Shown piece after piece: positions 6,764 through 15,494 of a stretch of DNA of 17,013 nt (position 1 is the first letter of the stretch; the number at the start of each line of letters is the position of its first letter). Source of the DNA: Candidatus Sumerlaeota bacterium (GTDB taxonomy: Bacteria > CG03 > SLGR01). The DNA lies in contig SLGR01000199.1 of assembly GCA_007136585.1 (NCBI GenBank), positions 1-17,013 of the forward strand, given 5' to 3'. Under the pieces are notes generated by a model. It was given only the letters and a program-made list of their open reading frames with translations. It was not told the DNA's origin and did not search any database. The position numbers were made by a program, and so were the translations under genes.

Positions 6764-7833
6764 ACATTCCTGATATTCTCAGTAAATATAATTACCCCCG
6801 CGATGAGATAGAGAGACTCATAGAGCTCTACCGGCAGGGGAAGCTTACCCTAAAGGATAACATAATAGACGGCAGGGTAGAGGTCCCGGATGAGAGAAGT
6901 TTTGAGTCTCTTCCGCCTGAAGGGTCTGCTGAGCTCAGAGAGCTGAAAGAGACAGGCAGAGAGGCCATAGAGCGCGGCCGGCTGGGTATGGTCATATTAA
7001 ACGGGGGGATGGCGACCCGGTTCGGGGGGGCGGTAAAGGGAGCCGTTGAGGTCTTTGACGGTAAGAGTTTCCTTGAGCTTAAGATAAGAGTTGCTGACCG
7101 GGTTTCCGAAAAGATAAGGTTTTTTATAATGAACTCCTTTGCTACGGAAGAAAAGACAGAGGAGCATTTCCGTGATAAAGGGTATTTCGGGGTAGAGGAC
7201 CGGGTAGAGATGTTCAACCAGTTCATAGCCCCGAGGATTGATAAAAACGGCGGATATTACACTCCCGGTGATGATCCGATGAAAGCTTTCTACGGGCCCG
7301 GGCACGGAGATTTTCCCTACGCGTTCAGGGAAAGCGGACTGCTTGAAAGGTTTGAAGAATCAGGGGGCAGGTACATTTTCTTTTCAAACGTGGATAATCT
7401 GGGCGCCGTTCCGCTTCCGGAGATACTGGGGTATCATATAAAAAGCGGCGGTGAACTTACTTCCGAGGTGGCTGAAAAATCTCCCGGAGACGAGGGCGGG
7501 GCTCCCGCCCTGGTAAACGGTCGTATTCAACTGGTGGAGGGGTTCTGTTTTCCCCCCGGGTTTGACTCTTCCGCCATACCTGTTTTTAACTGTAATTCCT
7601 ACTGGGTTACCGCGGAATCTCTCAGGAAGGATTTCCGCCTGCCCTGGTATGTTGTTGAGAAAAAAACCGGGGGGGATACCGTAATACAGTTTGAGCATCT
7701 TTCCGGGGACCTTAGCGTCTTTCTGGAGACTTCTTTCCTGAAGGTTCCCCGCAACGAGAGGTTCTTCCCGGTGAAGAGGCCTGAGGACCTGGACTCCGGC
7801 AGGGAAGAACTCAGAAAAATTACCGGGTTTTAG
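6760..7833 (+). CDS. UTP--sugar-1-phosphate uridylyltransferase, UDPGP family
   Basis: Probable UDP-glucose (or UDP-N-acetylhexosamine) pyrophosphorylase joining UTP and a sugar-1-phosphate. NGGMATRFGG (81-90) is the nucleotide-binding loop of the family, followed by a Lys (VKG). FFSNVDNLGAVPLPEILGYH and the later FNCNSYWVT stretch are also family-like. About 357 residues are read if translation starts at CTG 6760. The first conventional codon, ATG 6988, would begin the protein four residues before the binding loop and drop 76 residues. Those residues read as natural helical protein (PRDEIERLIELYRQGKLTL), so a non-ATG start is preferred. The gene follows surA with a 4-bp overlap. The phosphohexomutase at 9805 could supply its substrate. 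Sugar specificity is unknown. Confidence 0.85.
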   Translation: MNIPDILSKYNYPRDEIERLIELYRQGKLTLKDNIIDGRVEVPDERSFESLPPEGSAELRELKETGREAIERGRLGMVILNGGMATRFGGAVKGAVEVFDGKSFLELKIRVADRVSEKIRFFIMNSFATEEKTEEHFRDKGYFGVEDRVEMFNQFIAPRIDKNGGYYTPGDDPMKAFYGPGHGDFPYAFRESGLLERFEESGGRYIFFSNVDNLGAVPLPEILGYHIKSGGELTSEVAEKSPGDEGGAPALVNGRIQLVEGFCFPPGFDSSAIPVFNCNSYWVTAESLRKDFRLPWYVVEKKTGGDTVIQFEHLSGDLSVFLETSFLKVPRNERFFPVKRPEDLDSGREELRKITGF

Positions 7834-7838
7834 TATAG

Positions 7839-7883
7839 CCTCACTTATTTTCGTACCCTTACGCGTTATTCTTTTTGGTGAGG
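7839..7883 (+). repeat. weak inverted repeat after the UDPGP-family gene
   Basis: CCTCAC at 7839-7844 pairs with GTGAGG at 7878-7883, and a smaller CGTA/TACG pair lies inside the loop. The T-run (CTTTTT at 7871-7876) comes before the right arm rather than after it, so this does not match an intrinsic terminator. It is only a candidate for 3'-end structure. Confidence 0.25.
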
Positions 7884-7907
7884 GATAGGATGAAACGCCC
7901 ATGATTA

Positions 7908-7913
7908 TATACT
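7908..7913 (+). promoter_or_regulatory. possible -10 box for pdxA-rsmA
   Basis: TATACT at 7908-7913 is a good -10 match within the gap before pdxA, but no convincing -35 lies 16-18 bp upstream. If used, transcription would begin near 7920 and the leader would contain the whole structured block at 7935-8034. Confidence 0.3.
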
Positions 7914-7934
7914 CAAAAAAAGGTATGAGAATAT

Positions 7935-8034
7935 CCTCGGAGACGCTGCCGGAATCCGTTTCCTCATTCTCGCCTACGGCTCCGAGGGTTCCGTCCGAAG
8001 GACGGAGCAAACCCGGAAACCCGTACCACCGGGG
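7935..8034 (+). promoter_or_regulatory. structured 5' leader of pdxA, candidate cis-regulatory RNA
   Basis: Three consecutive GC-rich pairings fill this block. CCTCGGAG (7935-7942) pairs with CTCCGAGG (7980-7987). TCCGTCC (7990-7996) pairs with GGACGGA (8000-8006) across a GAA loop, nested inside GGGTT/AACCC (7986-7990 with 8010-8014). CCCGG (8012-8016) pairs with CCGGG (8029-8033). Some arms share bases, so alternative folds are possible. The block ends 29 bp before the pdxA start, which has no good ribosome binding site. I compared it with common riboswitch classes from memory (cobalamin, TPP, SAM-I, c-di-GMP-I, c-di-AMP, guanidine-I) and found no convincing match. The pairings are seen; the regulatory role is inference. 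Confidence 0.4.
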
Positions 8035-8063
8035 ACTGTAAATATATTGATGGGTATTTTTAA

Positions 8064-8963
8064 ATGAAAAAGATTATCTTTACAATGGGAGACCCCAGGG
8101 GTATAGGCCCGGAGATCATATTGAAATCCCTGGCTTGTATCGGGGAAAAGTTTTCATTTACCGTAGCCGGAAGCTCCAAACTGATGCTGAAAGAGGCGGA
8201 GAAACAGGGGTACCCCCTGAAAAGGGGTGATATAAAAGATCCCGGCGCTTCAGGAGACCCTGCCCGGGATGCCCTTGAGTATATAAAAGCGGGGTTTTCT
8301 CTGGTTAAGGAAAACCCCGGCAGCGTCCTTGTTACTTCCCCGGTTGAAAAGAAAAGTATAGCCGATCTCTGCCCGGGGTTCAGCGGACATACCGGGTACC
8401 TTGCTGAGCTCAGCGGTCTTTCCGGTGCTCTTATGTGTTTTATAGCCTCCCGGGCAAAAATGTCGCTTCTGACTCAGCATATACCTCTCAGGGAAGTTCC
8501 GGAAACCGTTTCCGGGGAACTGATAGTATCCCATATAAGGCTCTTAAGAAAGGAGCTAAGCAGGTGGTTTCCGTCGGTGCCTTCCCGTATGGTTATATGC
8601 GGGCTGAACCCCCATTCCGGGGACGGAGGTCTGCTGGGCAGGGAGGAGATAGAGGTTTTCACCGGCGCTATCCGGGAACTTGGAGAAGAAGGGGTAGAAC
8701 TTCTCGGCCCCTGCGCCCCTGCGGCAGCCCTGCGCGGCGCGCTTGAAGGAAGGTATGATTTTATTGTTTCAGTATACCACGATCAGCTGCTTCCGGCCTT
8801 CAAGGTGCTTCTTGGTCCTTCCGTAAATGTTACCCTGGGGCTCGGGTTTGTCAGGACCTCTCCCGATCACGGCCCGGCTTTTGACCTGGCCGGAACAGGG
8901 CGGGCGGATTTTACTTCAATGCAGGCGGCCGTAGAGCTTGGTCTGGAGCTTGCGGGTGGCTGA
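8064..8963 (+). CDS. pdxA: 4-hydroxythreonine-4-phosphate dehydrogenase
   Basis: NAD(P)-dependent enzyme of the DXP-dependent pyridoxal phosphate pathway; it oxidises 4-phosphohydroxy-L-threonine ahead of PdxJ. The 299 residues show GDPRGIGPEI (9-18), GHTGYLAEL (108-116), HIPLREVPETV (139-149), LNPHSGDGG (181-189), VYHDQLLPAFK (237-247) and VNVTLGLGFVRTSPDHGPAFD (254-274). His157, His239 and His269 fit the three metal-binding histidines of the family. Length is slightly below the usual ~325. The ATG lacks a clear ribosome binding site; a five-codon frame (8050-8067) ends on the start codon as ATGA. It overlaps rsmA by 8 bp. No pdxJ is present here. Confidence 0.95.
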   Translation: MKKIIFTMGDPRGIGPEIILKSLACIGEKFSFTVAGSSKLMLKEAEKQGYPLKRGDIKDPGASGDPARDALEYIKAGFSLVKENPGSVLVTSPVEKKSIADLCPGFSGHTGYLAELSGLSGALMCFIASRAKMSLLTQHIPLREVPETVSGELIVSHIRLLRKELSRWFPSVPSRMVICGLNPHSGDGGLLGREEIEVFTGAIRELGEEGVELLGPCAPAAALRGALEGRYDFIVSVYHDQLLPAFKVLLGPSVNVTLGLGFVRTSPDHGPAFDLAGTGRADFTSMQAAVELGLELAGG

Positions 8964-9720
8964 GCGCCTGGGTCAGCATTTTCTCAATAACCCCGATACC
9001 GCCAGGCGCATAGCGGATCTGGTATCCCCTCAGCCCGGGGAGAGGATACTGGAGATAGGGCCCGGTAGAGGGGCCCTTACGGAGTTCATAACCGGCAGGG
9101 GTGCTTCGGTTACAGGGATAGAACTTGACGGAGAGCTCTGCGGGTTTCTTGAAAAAAGGTTCGGGTCAGAACTTGAGGTAATTAACGGGGATTTTCTTGA
9201 TTCCGACCTTTGCTGTCTTAAACCGGATAAGATATGCGGGAATATCCCCTACCAGATCACCGGAGCGGTTCTGGAAAAGATATCTTCTTCGGCATGGCTC
9301 TGGAGTAAGGCGGTCCTTATGATACCTTCGGCAGTAGCCCTGAGGGCCGCGGCCCCTCCCGGAACCGCCTGCCGGTCAGCCGTATCTGTTCTATGCAGGG
9401 TATCAGGGCGCTGCCGGGTGGAATTTAAGGTTCCCCCGGCTGAGTTTGACCCTCCGCCAAAGATTGAGTCCGCTCTTATAACCATTGAAAGAACCGCCCC
9501 GCCGGTCTCCGCGGAGTTGAGGAACCTGGTAAGGGATATTTTTAAAAACAGGAGAAAGAAAATTAAAAACGCTCTCTCAAGGTCGGTATCAGTTTCCGCA
9601 ACTGATGCGGAGGCGCTTCTACTGGACGCGGATATAGACCCCGGGTTGCGTCCGCAGGATCTTACCTGTCGTCAGTATAAAAATCTTGCAGAAATTATTG
9701 TAAAACGCGGGCTCTTTTGA
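8956..9720 (+). CDS. rsmA: 16S rRNA (adenine-N6,N6)-dimethyltransferase, divergent
   Basis: KsgA/RsmA dimethylates two adjacent adenines in the 3'-terminal loop of 16S rRNA using S-adenosylmethionine. The 254-residue protein opens with LGQHFLNN. The SAM-binding motif is EIGPGRGALTEFI (33-45), with the acidic GIELDGE next, and the catalytic NIPY is at 96-99. PPPKIESALITIE (166-178) and FKNRRKKIKNAL (196-207) are family signatures. I chose GTG at 8956 because GGAG at 8945-8948 is well spaced and the family motif follows directly; TTG at 8938 is also open. The segment normally like QKEVAxRL reads PSAVALRAAA (124-133), a notable departure. The start overlaps pdxA by 8 bp, giving the known pdxA-rsmA order. 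Confidence 0.9.
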   Translation: MAERLGQHFLNNPDTARRIADLVSPQPGERILEIGPGRGALTEFITGRGASVTGIELDGELCGFLEKRFGSELEVINGDFLDSDLCCLKPDKICGNIPYQITGAVLEKISSSAWLWSKAVLMIPSAVALRAAAPPGTACRSAVSVLCRVSGRCRVEFKVPPAEFDPPPKIESALITIERTAPPVSAELRNLVRDIFKNRRKKIKNALSRSVSVSATDAEALLLDADIDPGLRPQDLTCRQYKNLAEIIVKRGLF

Positions 9721-9726
9721 TATAAT
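9698..9726 (+). promoter_or_regulatory. promoter for the phosphohexomutase gene
   Basis: TTGTAA at 9698-9703 and TATAAT at 9721-9726 are separated by exactly 17 bp, a strong sigma70-type arrangement. The box straddles the end of rsmA and would start transcription near 9733, about 70 bp before the next gene. Confidence 0.7.
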
Positions 9727-9752
9727 CCTGCCCTGAAAAATAAAACCCGGAA

Positions 9753-9765
9753 AACACAGTGTGTT
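9753..9765. promoter_or_regulatory. palindrome, possible operator
   Basis: AACACA-G-TGTGTT is a perfect 6+1+6 inverted repeat about 20 bp downstream of the predicted transcription start and 40 bp before the coding region. Position and symmetry fit a site for a dimeric repressor, but no regulator gene is nearby and I cannot name a family. Confidence 0.35.
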
Positions 9766-9804
9766 CACCTGTAAGAAATAATGGAATAAAAGAAAGGACT
9801 TAGG

Positions 9805-11226
9805 ATGAACGGCAGGAAAAAAATAAGTTTCGGAACGGCGGGATGGCGCGGTATTATAAGCGATGATTTTACCTTTGACGGGGTCCGGCTGGTATCCCAG
9901 GCGATAGCAGATCTTTTAAAAGAAGAGAGTGGCGAGCCTTCGGCTGTTACGGGATATGATACCAGGTTTCTTTCGGAAGAGTTCGCCCGGGCGGCTTCGG
10001 AGGTTCTTGCGGCAAACGGAGTGAAAGTTATCTACTCCAGAGAGGATGCTCCTACTCCCGTTATATCTGATTACATCATACGCAAAGGTCTTTCCGGGGG
10101 CATAAATATCACTGCCTCCCATAACCCTCCCGAGTATTCCGGGATAAAGTTCTCTCCCTCCTGGGGAGGGCCGGCCTTGCCCGAGACAACTGACAGGATA
10201 GAGGAGAGCTGCCTGAAACTTCAGGATAACCCTGAAAAGATAAAGCGTATGGAGTTTGAGCGCGCCCTGAAAGAAGGGCTGATAGAGACAGCTGATATAT
10301 ACCCCGAGTACGAAGAATCTCTCCGACAGAAGGTCGATACAGGGCTTATAAGCGGAATATCCGTAGCCTTTGACTGTATGTACGGGACCGCCAGAAAATA
10401 TATTCCGCGTATACTTGACGGAGGTAAATTAAAGCTCATAAACAGCCGCCGTGATGTTCTTTTCGGGGGGCATCACCCGGAGCCGGCAGCCGAGTTCCTG
10501 GGCTCCCTGATCCGGGAGGTTTCCTCCGGGGGGTTTGATATCGGAGTTGCCGTTGACGGAGACGCCGACAGGTTCGGGATCATAGACAGTGACGGGACTT
10601 TTATTACTCCCAACCAGGTTCTGGGTCTTGCCCTTTACCATCTTCACAGGAAAGGGCTGAGAGGAGCCGCCGTCCGTTCAGTAATGACCTCCTCCTTCAT
10701 AGACGGTGTTGCCGGGCTTCTCGGGGTTGAGCTGATAGAGACCCCGGTGGGGTTCAAGTATATAGGGGATATCTTTGTTAAAAGGGATATAATAGTAGGC
10801 GGGGAGGAGAGCGGGGGGCTCACGACAGGAGGTCATCTTCCCGAGAAAGACGGGATACTTGCCTGTCTTATAATGGCCGAACTGAGGGCTTATGAGAAAC
10901 GCCCTCTTTTAGCGCTTCTTGACGAGCTGCAGGAGAAAACAGGCAGGTACGTGACTGTGAGGAAGAACTATAAACTTTCGCCCGAGGATATGGAAAGGGT
11001 CCGGGAGAGAATGAGAAAGGATCTTCCGGAAGATTTCGGCGGGGTAAAGGTGGAAGAGGTTATTACCACAGACGGGTACAAATTTATGCTCAGTGAGAAA
11101 AATTCCTGGATAGGTTTCAGGTTTTCCGGGACCGAGCCCGTTGTCCGCCTCTATGCGGAAAGCACCTCCGATGAAAAGGTCGCCGGGATTATAAGATCGG
11201 CCGAGAAGATATTCTCCCTCTCGTAG
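9805..11226 (+). CDS. phosphoglucomutase/phosphomannomutase family protein
   Basis: Alpha-D-phosphohexomutase that moves phosphate between C6 and C1 of a hexose. All four family landmarks are present in the 473 residues: TASHNP with catalytic Ser105, the Mg2+ loop DGDADRFG (251-258), the sugar-specificity loop GEESGG (333-338), and the phosphate-binding RFSGTEP (439-445). Ser and Glu in GEESGG suit glucose/mannose-type substrates rather than glucosamine, though this is only a guide. ATG at 9805 follows AAAGGA. A well-formed promoter and a palindrome precede it, so it is probably transcribed separately from rsmA. It could feed glucose-1-phosphate to the uridylyltransferase at 6760. Confidence 0.93.
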   Translation: MNGRKKISFGTAGWRGIISDDFTFDGVRLVSQAIADLLKEESGEPSAVTGYDTRFLSEEFARAASEVLAANGVKVIYSREDAPTPVISDYIIRKGLSGGINITASHNPPEYSGIKFSPSWGGPALPETTDRIEESCLKLQDNPEKIKRMEFERALKEGLIETADIYPEYEESLRQKVDTGLISGISVAFDCMYGTARKYIPRILDGGKLKLINSRRDVLFGGHHPEPAAEFLGSLIREVSSGGFDIGVAVDGDADRFGIIDSDGTFITPNQVLGLALYHLHRKGLRGAAVRSVMTSSFIDGVAGLLGVELIETPVGFKYIGDIFVKRDIIVGGEESGGLTTGGHLPEKDGILACLIMAELRAYEKRPLLALLDELQEKTGRYVTVRKNYKLSPEDMERVRERMRKDLPEDFGGVKVEEVITTDGYKFMLSEKNSWIGFRFSGTEPVVRLYAESTSDEKVAGIIRSAEKIFSLS

Positions 11227-11237
11227 GGACCGTTTTA

Positions 11238-11265
11238 TTGACAGCAGGCTTATATTTTTTAAAAT
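11238..11265 (+). promoter_or_regulatory. promoter for gdhA
   Basis: A perfect TTGACA at 11238-11243 is followed, after 16 bp, by TAAAAT at 11260-11265. This sits just after the phosphohexomutase stop and about 70 bp ahead of gdhA. It fits an independent sigma70-type promoter for gdhA and possibly for eno-ftsB. Confidence 0.65.
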
Positions 11266-11334
11266 CCGGGTAGTAGAAGAGACTCCCGGCACCGGCGGGA
11301 AAAGGTTTTAATATAACAGGAAGGGGATTTTAAA

Positions 11335-12690
11335 ATGGAATATATAAGTAAGGCGCTCGGTGAAATTAATGAGAAGAACAGGGAACAGCCTGAGTTTCTC
11401 CAGGCTGTAAAGGAAGTCCTTGAAAGCGTTTCTCCCGCTCTGGAAAGGTACCCGGAGTTCAGGAAAGCAAAAGTGGTTGAAAGGCTTGCGGAACCGGATC
11501 GCGTCATAATATTCAGGGTCCCCTGGGTTGACCGTAACGGGGAGGTGCAGGTTAACAGGGGGTTCAGGGTGCAGTTTAGTAACGCGATAGGCCCCTACAA
11601 AGGCGGGCTGAGGTTCCACCCCTCCGTAAACCTGGGGATAATAAAGTTCCTGGGGTTTGAACAGATATTCAAAAACGCCCTCACCACCCTGCCCATAGGC
11701 GGCGGTAAAGGCGGCGCAGATTTTGACCCCAAAGGGAAGACCGATATTGATATAATGAATTTCTGTCACTCTTTTATGAGAGAGCTCAGAAGGCACATAG
11801 GAGAGAATATTGATGTTCCGGCAGGTGATATAGGCGTCGGTTCAAAGGAGATAGGTTACCTTTACGGGTACTATAAGAAGATCTCGGGTGAGCATACGGG
11901 TGTTCTTACGGGGAAATCCCCTGAATGGGGCGGAAGTTTTATACGCCCCGAGGCTACCGGGTACGGGCTGGTATACTTTGTGGCGGAGATGCTTGCTGCC
12001 CGCGGTATTGACCTTAAAGGGAAGACCGTAGCAGTGAGCGGCGCGGGGAACGTTGCCCAGTACGCGGCAGAGAAAGCTATGCAGTTGGGAGCCAGGGTCA
12101 TAACCCTCTGTGACTCGGAAGCCACCATAGTTGACGAAGGGGGGATAGATTCCGATAAACTTGAGTTTGTCAAAGAACTTAAGAATATAAGAAGGGGCCG
12201 GATCAAGGAGTACGCTGACAGGTTTCCCGCTTCCTGTATAATAGGCAGATCTGTCTGGGAGGCCGTAAGGGAAGGGGGGATCAAGGTGGACGTGGCTCTT
12301 CCCTGCGCCACGCAGAACGAGATAACCTCCGAAGATGCCTCCGCTCTTGTTAAAAACGGATGTGTTTGTGTCGGGGAGGGGGCTAATATGCCCTCAACGC
12401 CTGAGGCGATAGCGGTTTTTAAAGAAAATAATATTCTTTACGGACCCGGAAAAGCCGCAAACGCGGGAGGGGTGGCGGTCTCGGCACTTGAGATGGCCCA
12501 GAACAGTATGCGCCTTACCTGGAGCCGGGAGAAAGTAAACCGCAGACTTATTGAGATTATGAAGGAGATTCACAGGAGTATTCTAAGCGCCGCCCGGGAG
12601 TACGACCTTAAGGGAGATTACGCCTCGGGGGCCAATATAGCAGGATTCGTAAAGGTGGCCCGGGCGATGGTCTCCCAGGGCGTGGTTTAA
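11335..12690 (+). CDS. gdhA: glutamate dehydrogenase, hexameric class, probably NADP-dependent
   Basis: Reversibly aminates 2-oxoglutarate to glutamate, linking ammonia to carbon metabolism. The 451-residue length fits the 50-kDa hexameric class. Active-site residues align without gaps to the well-studied clostridial numbering: Lys89 in PYKGG, Lys113 in FKN, catalytic Lys125 in PIGGGKGGADFDP, and Asp165 in VPAGDIGVG. The dinucleotide fold is SGAGNVAQYAAEKA (about 226-239). The CDSEAT segment after the second strand resembles NADP-using members more than NAD-using ones, but that is tentative. An AGGAAGGGG ribosome binding site precedes the ATG. It has its own promoter and is followed by eno after 46 bp. 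Confidence 0.95.
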   Translation: MEYISKALGEINEKNREQPEFLQAVKEVLESVSPALERYPEFRKAKVVERLAEPDRVIIFRVPWVDRNGEVQVNRGFRVQFSNAIGPYKGGLRFHPSVNLGIIKFLGFEQIFKNALTTLPIGGGKGGADFDPKGKTDIDIMNFCHSFMRELRRHIGENIDVPAGDIGVGSKEIGYLYGYYKKISGEHTGVLTGKSPEWGGSFIRPEATGYGLVYFVAEMLAARGIDLKGKTVAVSGAGNVAQYAAEKAMQLGARVITLCDSEATIVDEGGIDSDKLEFVKELKNIRRGRIKEYADRFPASCIIGRSVWEAVREGGIKVDVALPCATQNEITSEDASALVKNGCVCVGEGANMPSTPEAIAVFKENNILYGPGKAANAGGVAVSALEMAQNSMRLTWSREKVNRRLIEIMKEIHRSILSAAREYDLKGDYASGANIAGFVKVARAMVSQGVV

Positions 12691-12712
12691 GAAGCTGAGG
12701 GTACAGGGTTAA

Positions 12713-14301
<1,589 letters not shown>

Positions 14302-14312
14302 TTGTAGCCGAC

Positions 14313-15494
14313 TCAGGTCTCCGGGGAAAGAAGAAACGCGGCGCAGCTTGCCGAGACCAGGAAAAAACAGATAACAAATAACATACCGTAGCTGAACCTT
14401 AGCGAGAAAAACCCCATCACCGGAGGAGCGGTGAGGTATGCCGTATCAAAGATGACGCTGTAGAGTGTTACGGGGGATCCGCCTGAGCGGCTCTCGTATT
14501 TTTTCATAAGATAAGGAAGCAGGTTGGAATCCGCCATTGCAAACCCCGCCCCGTAGACCAGTGAAGCAAAGATAAGGAAGTTAAGAGTCATCCCCGAGAT
14601 AATGAGTATTCCTGCAGCGGAAAATCCCGCGCCCAGTCCGATAAATAATCTTTTAGAGTGCCGGTCAAATGCCCGTCCCAGAATGAGCCGGGCGGTTATG
14701 GTTGAAACGGCAAAGAAGGTGAAGAAAAGGGAAAACCCCGGGATATTGTAATGCTGCGCCGCTATGGGAAGGAAAGTTATGATCCCGGCATCCGCGAATA
14801 TGATAAAGAAAAGAAGCAGGTAGGGGGCCAGTACCGCCTTAACGGGTATTTTTGATATGCCGGGCGGGTGCGCCGGGAGAGGGGCGCGGGTTTTAACCGG
14901 TGATATATTGAGGCAGAGAAGGAAAGCGGCTCCAAGGAGAAGGGAGGATACACGGGTCACCGCTTGGAAGGAAAGGGTTTCGGCTATAGCGGAACCCGCA
15001 AGCGGGGCAAAGAGCAGGGGGAATATGAAAACTGTAGTATAGACGGCAAAGAGCTCCCCCCGCCTGCTCCGTGGAAGGATCCGGCTTACCATTGTTACAG
15101 AGGCGAAGAAAAAGATTATAAGCCCGCTACCCTGGAGCATCCTTGCTGTTAGAAGAGGAAGGAAACCAGACATATGAGGGTAAAGCAAAGTTCCAGCGGC
15201 GTTGGCGGCGGTCCCATAGAGGATGAACTCCCGGGACCCTTTACTAAGTATGAGCCGGCCCAGGCGGCGCCTGAAAAGCAGTGTAATAACCGGGGCGCTC
15301 CCCATTATTATCCCGGTTTCCGCCGGTGACCCGGTCCTCATCATAAGATAAGGGGAGAGGACCGGTATGAGGATATCCCACGCGGCCTTGGTCAGAATCC
15401 CGGAGGCTATAAGAAGCAGGAAATTCTTTTTTATCAGAGGTATTTTTCTATCAGCCCGGTTCGCCGGTTGAACTCTTTTATCTTTTCGTCCCAC
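14313..15494 (-). CDS. major facilitator superfamily transporter
   Basis: Multi-pass inner-membrane carrier, probably an efflux or metabolite transporter. The 393 residues contain about twelve hydrophobic segments. A loop like the MFS signature occurs in each half: RRRLGRLILSKGSRE after helix 2 and ARLILGRAFDRHSKRLF after helix 8. The substrate cannot be told from sequence. The GTG at 15494 gives a 61-bp overlap with the upstream PLP-enzyme gene and a basic N-terminal extension (GRKDKRVQPANRADRK). It has no well-placed ribosome binding site. A CTG at 15437, overlapping the upstream TGA as CTGA, would start the protein just before the first helix. The real start is uncertain. The gene ends 11 bp from the convergent ftsB-like gene. 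Confidence 0.85.
   Translation of the reverse strand: MGRKDKRVQPANRADRKIPLIKKNFLLLIASGILTKAAWDILIPVLSPYLMMRTGSPAETGIIMGSAPVITLLFRRRLGRLILSKGSREFILYGTAANAAGTLLYPHMSGFLPLLTARMLQGSGLIIFFFASVTMVSRILPRSRRGELFAVYTTVFIFPLLFAPLAGSAIAETLSFQAVTRVSSLLLGAAFLLCLNISPVKTRAPLPAHPPGISKIPVKAVLAPYLLLFFIIFADAGIITFLPIAAQHYNIPGFSLFFTFFAVSTITARLILGRAFDRHSKRLFIGLGAGFSAAGILIISGMTLNFLIFASLVYGAGFAMADSNLLPYLMKKYESRSGGSPVTLYSVIFDTAYLTAPPVMGFFSLRFSYGMLFVICFFLVSASCAAFLLSPET

Noticed and set aside
6988-7833. UDPGP-family gene starting at ATG 6988
   Set aside because: This start has no good ribosome binding site and would leave only four residues before the nucleotide-binding loop, while a protein-like open frame continues 76 codons upstream.
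7935-8040. Known riboswitch (cobalamin, guanidine-I or c-di-AMP type) before pdxA
   Set aside because: Short similarities such as GGGTTCCG or GGACTGT occur, but the order and the other conserved blocks of those classes are missing. A covariance-model search would settle it.
7901-8041. 46-codon open frame (ATG 7901 to TAA 8041) in the pdxA leader
   Set aside because: It has no ribosome binding site, its composition (many Ser/Pro/Gly/Arg) follows from the GC-rich stem sequence, and its start would fall upstream of the likely transcription start. RNA structure explains the region better.
8938-8958. RsmA starting at TTG 8938
   Set aside because: GTG 8956 has a better-spaced GGAG and lies directly before the conserved LGQHFL motif. 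The extra six residues are the pdxA tail read out of frame.
11285-11315. Possible terminator hairpin (CCCG...CGGG) between the phosphohexomutase gene and gdhA
   Set aside because: The stem is only about four pairs, no T-run follows, and it lies downstream of the predicted gdhA promoter.
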